Source of the DNA: Candidatus Babelota bacterium | GTDB taxonomy: Bacteria > Dependentiae > Babeliae > Babeliales > JABCYS01 | NCBI GenBank assembly: GCA_013290085.1 | Contig: JABCYS010000054.1 | Location: forward strand, 1 to 6,416 | Direction of reading: 5' to 3' | Length of the DNA: 6,416 nt | In this document: positions 5,314 through 6,416 of the stretch, piece after piece | How positions within the stretch are numbered: position 1 is the stretch's first letter | Layout of the letters: the number at the start of each line of letters is the position of its first letter | Notes under the pieces: model-generated | Told to the model about the DNA's origin: nothing | The model's input: the letters and a program-made list of their open reading frames with translations, nothing else | The model's database searches: none | Translations under genes and position numbers: made by a program

Positions 5314-6087
5314 TTAAAATACGCTCTTCTTCAAGCTCTTCGATTTCGGCAAAGATTTGGCAATCACGTTATATGAATTTTCTAGCCACTCTTTTACCTC
5401 TCTAAACGCTTCACCATGATTTTGCAGTTCTCTTGCAGCAAGAATCCAATCCTCTACCGTCCTGCGATCTAAAGGAGCTTTACGCTGCTCTATCACGTCT
5501 ATGGTTATCTGAAGAGCCCAAAGCTTACCGCTTCGTATTGCTTGTCGAGCATATACGGCAAGATGTACTAGATCTTCACGCTCTAACAAAAGTTCAAATT
5601 GAGCAATCTCATCCTTCATCATCTTTGTAATTAACAAATCACTTATAACTGGTCGTTTAGAAAGAGAAAAGCCATTACAGTTAACCGTTGTAACAAGAGG
5701 ATCATGCTGTGCCTTGAGAGCATTGTTAAACACAAGAGTATTTACTGGATTAACACCGCTTTGCTCCATTGTGTTCATTGTTTTTTCTAATGACCTTCTT
5801 ATTTCCGATCTTGTGAGATTTAGTCGTCTACATTGCGGGCATTTAAAATCTCCCATTTCGACTAACATCTTTGTATCACACCCACCACATATCTTGTGAA
5901 TGCAGTGTGGTAATTTTAGGGCCGAATTGTCAGCAGAGAATTGTTCTAAACAAACACAACATTCTTCAACCTCTTGGCTCTGTTCTGTAGGCGCAGGCTG
6001 ATTGGATTGATTGTTATTCATCGCTTGAAGTGATGCACCGATTCCTATGCAAACAAAGGGAATAAGTAGGAGCTTGTGTATCTTCAT
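5314..6087 (-). CDS. Exported RING-finger (C3HC4) protein, candidate E3 ubiquitin ligase effector
   Basis: The 257-residue product begins with a signal peptide (MKIHK, hydrophobic about 6-20, likely cut after LQA at residue 22). A short polar Asn/Gln/Pro linker follows. A full RING follows: C43, C46, C62, H64, C67, C70, C83 and C86, in the order Cx2C, x15, CxH, x2, Cx2C, x12, Cx2C. This is the C3HC4 pattern that binds two zinc ions. A hydrophobic residue sits in the first Cys pair (V45) and arginine R87 follows the last cysteine, the linchpin position of active RING E3s. Residues 88-257 are mostly helical with no family I recognise; A180-R181/G187 and A218-R219/G225 recur at a 38-residue interval, perhaps degenerate helical repeats. 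The tail (244-255) is lysine-rich. An SD AGGA lies 7 nt before the ATG. Bacteria normally lack ubiquitin, so a target in a eukaryotic host is the natural inference; the substrate is unknown and ligase activity unproven. Confidence 0.85.
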   Translation of the reverse strand: MKIHKLLLIPFVCIGIGASLQAMNNNQSNQPAPTEQSQEVEECCVCLEQFSADNSALKLPHCIHKICGGCDTKMLVEMGDFKCPQCRRLNLTRSEIRRSLEKTMNTMEQSGVNPVNTLVFNNALKAQHDPLVTTVNCNGFSLSKRPVISDLLITKMMKDEIAQFELLLEREDLVHLAVYARQAIRSGKLWALQITIDVIEQRKAPLDRRTVEDWILAARELQNHGEAFREVKEWLENSYNVIAKSLPKSKSLKKSVF

Positions 6088-6188
6088 AGTGTCTTCCTGG
6101 CTGTTTTAATATGGTGATAAATAAAGGAGATTTTTGGCTACGCTGCCTCCATTTCCCCCAAAATACCTCATTTTTTATGTCAAGATTA

Positions 6189-6217
6189 ATGATACCATTT
6201 TGCCAAAAAAATGACAA
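6189..6217 (-). promoter_or_regulatory. Promoter of the RING-ankyrin operon
   Basis: On the minus strand, TTGTCA (6212-6217) and TATCAT (6189-6194) are separated by exactly 17 nt, and each matches the sigma70 consensus at five of six positions. Transcription would start near 6182, giving a leader of about 95 nt before the RING gene. It lies between the rpiB stop (6254) and the RING start, so the operon can be controlled independently of rpiB. Confidence 0.6.
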
Positions 6218-6223
6218 ATGGTA
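6193..6223. repeat. 31-bp dyad overlapping the RING-ankyrin promoter (possible operator)
   Basis: TACCATTT (6193-6200) and AAATGGTA (6216-6223) are perfect 8-bp inverted arms around a 15-nt centre that is itself partly symmetric (TGCCA...TGACA). The dyad covers the whole -35/-10 interval, as repressor operators often do. Read as minus-strand RNA it could also fold into a hairpin with a U-rich loop, 30 nt past the rpiB stop. No U-tract follows, so an ordinary terminator is less likely. Confidence 0.4.
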
Positions 6224-6253
6224 AGGTTTTGGGTGATTTTTAGGGCAAAAGGC

Positions 6254-6416
6254 CTATCTAGAGCCTATATCCATAGATTCAATCATGAGAAGACGCTGTT
6301 GGTAACGCCCCCCCTTAAAGGTAGCCCCTAGCCAGGCTTGAATCAGGTGAATAGCCTCTTCTGAGGAGATAGAATCGGCCGGCAGAGCAAGGATGTTGGC
6401 GTTATCATCCTCCTTG
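6254..6416 (-). CDS. rpiB: Ribose-5-phosphate isomerase B, C-terminal fragment (cut by window edge)
   Basis: A frame entering from the right edge (first full codon at 6415) encodes 53 residues and ends with TAG at 6256-6254. It contains DDNANILALPAD, then SSEEAIHLIQAWL, then FKGGRYQQR. These match the C-terminal part of the RpiB/LacAB isomerase family, where the usual forms are HNDANVLALGAR, a helix ending in a WL-type motif, and GGRHQxR. RpiB interconverts ribose 5-phosphate and ribulose 5-phosphate in the pentose phosphate pathway, in the cytoplasm. The family histidine of GGRH is tyrosine here. Most of the enzyme, including its catalytic cysteine, lies outside the window. A run of seven G (coding strand, 6308-6314) encodes the Gly-Gly pair. 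Confidence 0.85.
   Translation of the reverse strand, partial: KEDDNANILALPADSISSEEAIHLIQAWLGATFKGGRYQQRLLMIESMDIGSR

Noticed and set aside
6178..6183. Perfect TTGACA (-35) on the minus strand upstream of the RING gene
   Set aside because: The position 17 nt downstream reads TGGGGG and the nearest A/T-rich hexamer is only 12 nt away, so there is no usable -10; the TTGTCA/TATCAT pair fits better.
6014..6217. 67-codon minus-strand frame overlapping the start of the RING gene
   Set aside because: It overlaps the RING signal peptide in another frame and starts within the promoter; composition shows no domain or signal.
6241..6256. Hairpin AGGCCTTTTGCCCT after rpiB as its terminator
   Set aside because: The stem is only three to four pairs with a bulge and the following A-rich sequence gives no U-tract on the minus strand.

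Overview
The window looks like part of a bacterial chromosome of moderate to low G+C, from an organism living with or inside a eukaryotic host. It encodes a Sec-signal RING-finger protein next to a Sec-signal ankyrin-repeat protein, both eukaryote-like domain types, beside a degenerate FtsH-like AAA+ protein and housekeeping enzymes. From memory, this mix resembles the protist-associated Dependentiae (TM6/Babeliae). That placement is inference: no rRNA or marker gene is present to confirm it.

Layout from left to right. (1) The left edge holds the first 41 codons of a minus-strand gene for an exported protein of unknown function. (2) An AT-rich spacer (126-345) carries that gene's possible promoter and a strong terminator for the next gene. 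(3) 346-1866 (minus) encodes a thioredoxin reductase fused to a C-terminal thioredoxin domain, with an added N-terminal membrane anchor. (4) A divergent promoter region (1867-2039) separates it from (5) an 838-residue plus-strand FtsH-like protein. Its ATPase motifs are largely kept, but the protease motif HEAGH reads HLAGH, the pore loop is shortened and one arginine of the SRH is lysine. It is therefore probably a pseudoprotease. (6) A bidirectional terminator (4576-4607) closes this gene and the convergent one. (7) Two minus-strand genes 42 bp apart, read in the order RING-finger protein (6087-5314) then ankyrin protein (5271-4624), form a likely operon. Both products start with signal peptides. 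Upstream is a good sigma70-type promoter overlapped by a 31-bp dyad. (8) The right edge holds the C-terminus of ribose-5-phosphate isomerase B on the minus strand.

How the genes may work together (inference). The TrxR-Trx fusion would be a self-contained NADPH-to-disulfide reductase at the inner face of the membrane. The FtsH-like protein would be a membrane-bound ATP-driven remodelling factor without proteolysis. The RING/ankyrin pair is the most unusual part: a complete C3HC4 RING with the linchpin arginine behind a signal peptide suggests an exported ubiquitin-ligase-like effector, co-expressed with a small ankyrin protein that could be its adaptor or act on the host independently. The flanking rpiB fragment is ordinary metabolism. 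No tRNA, rRNA, CRISPR array or insertion sequence was seen.
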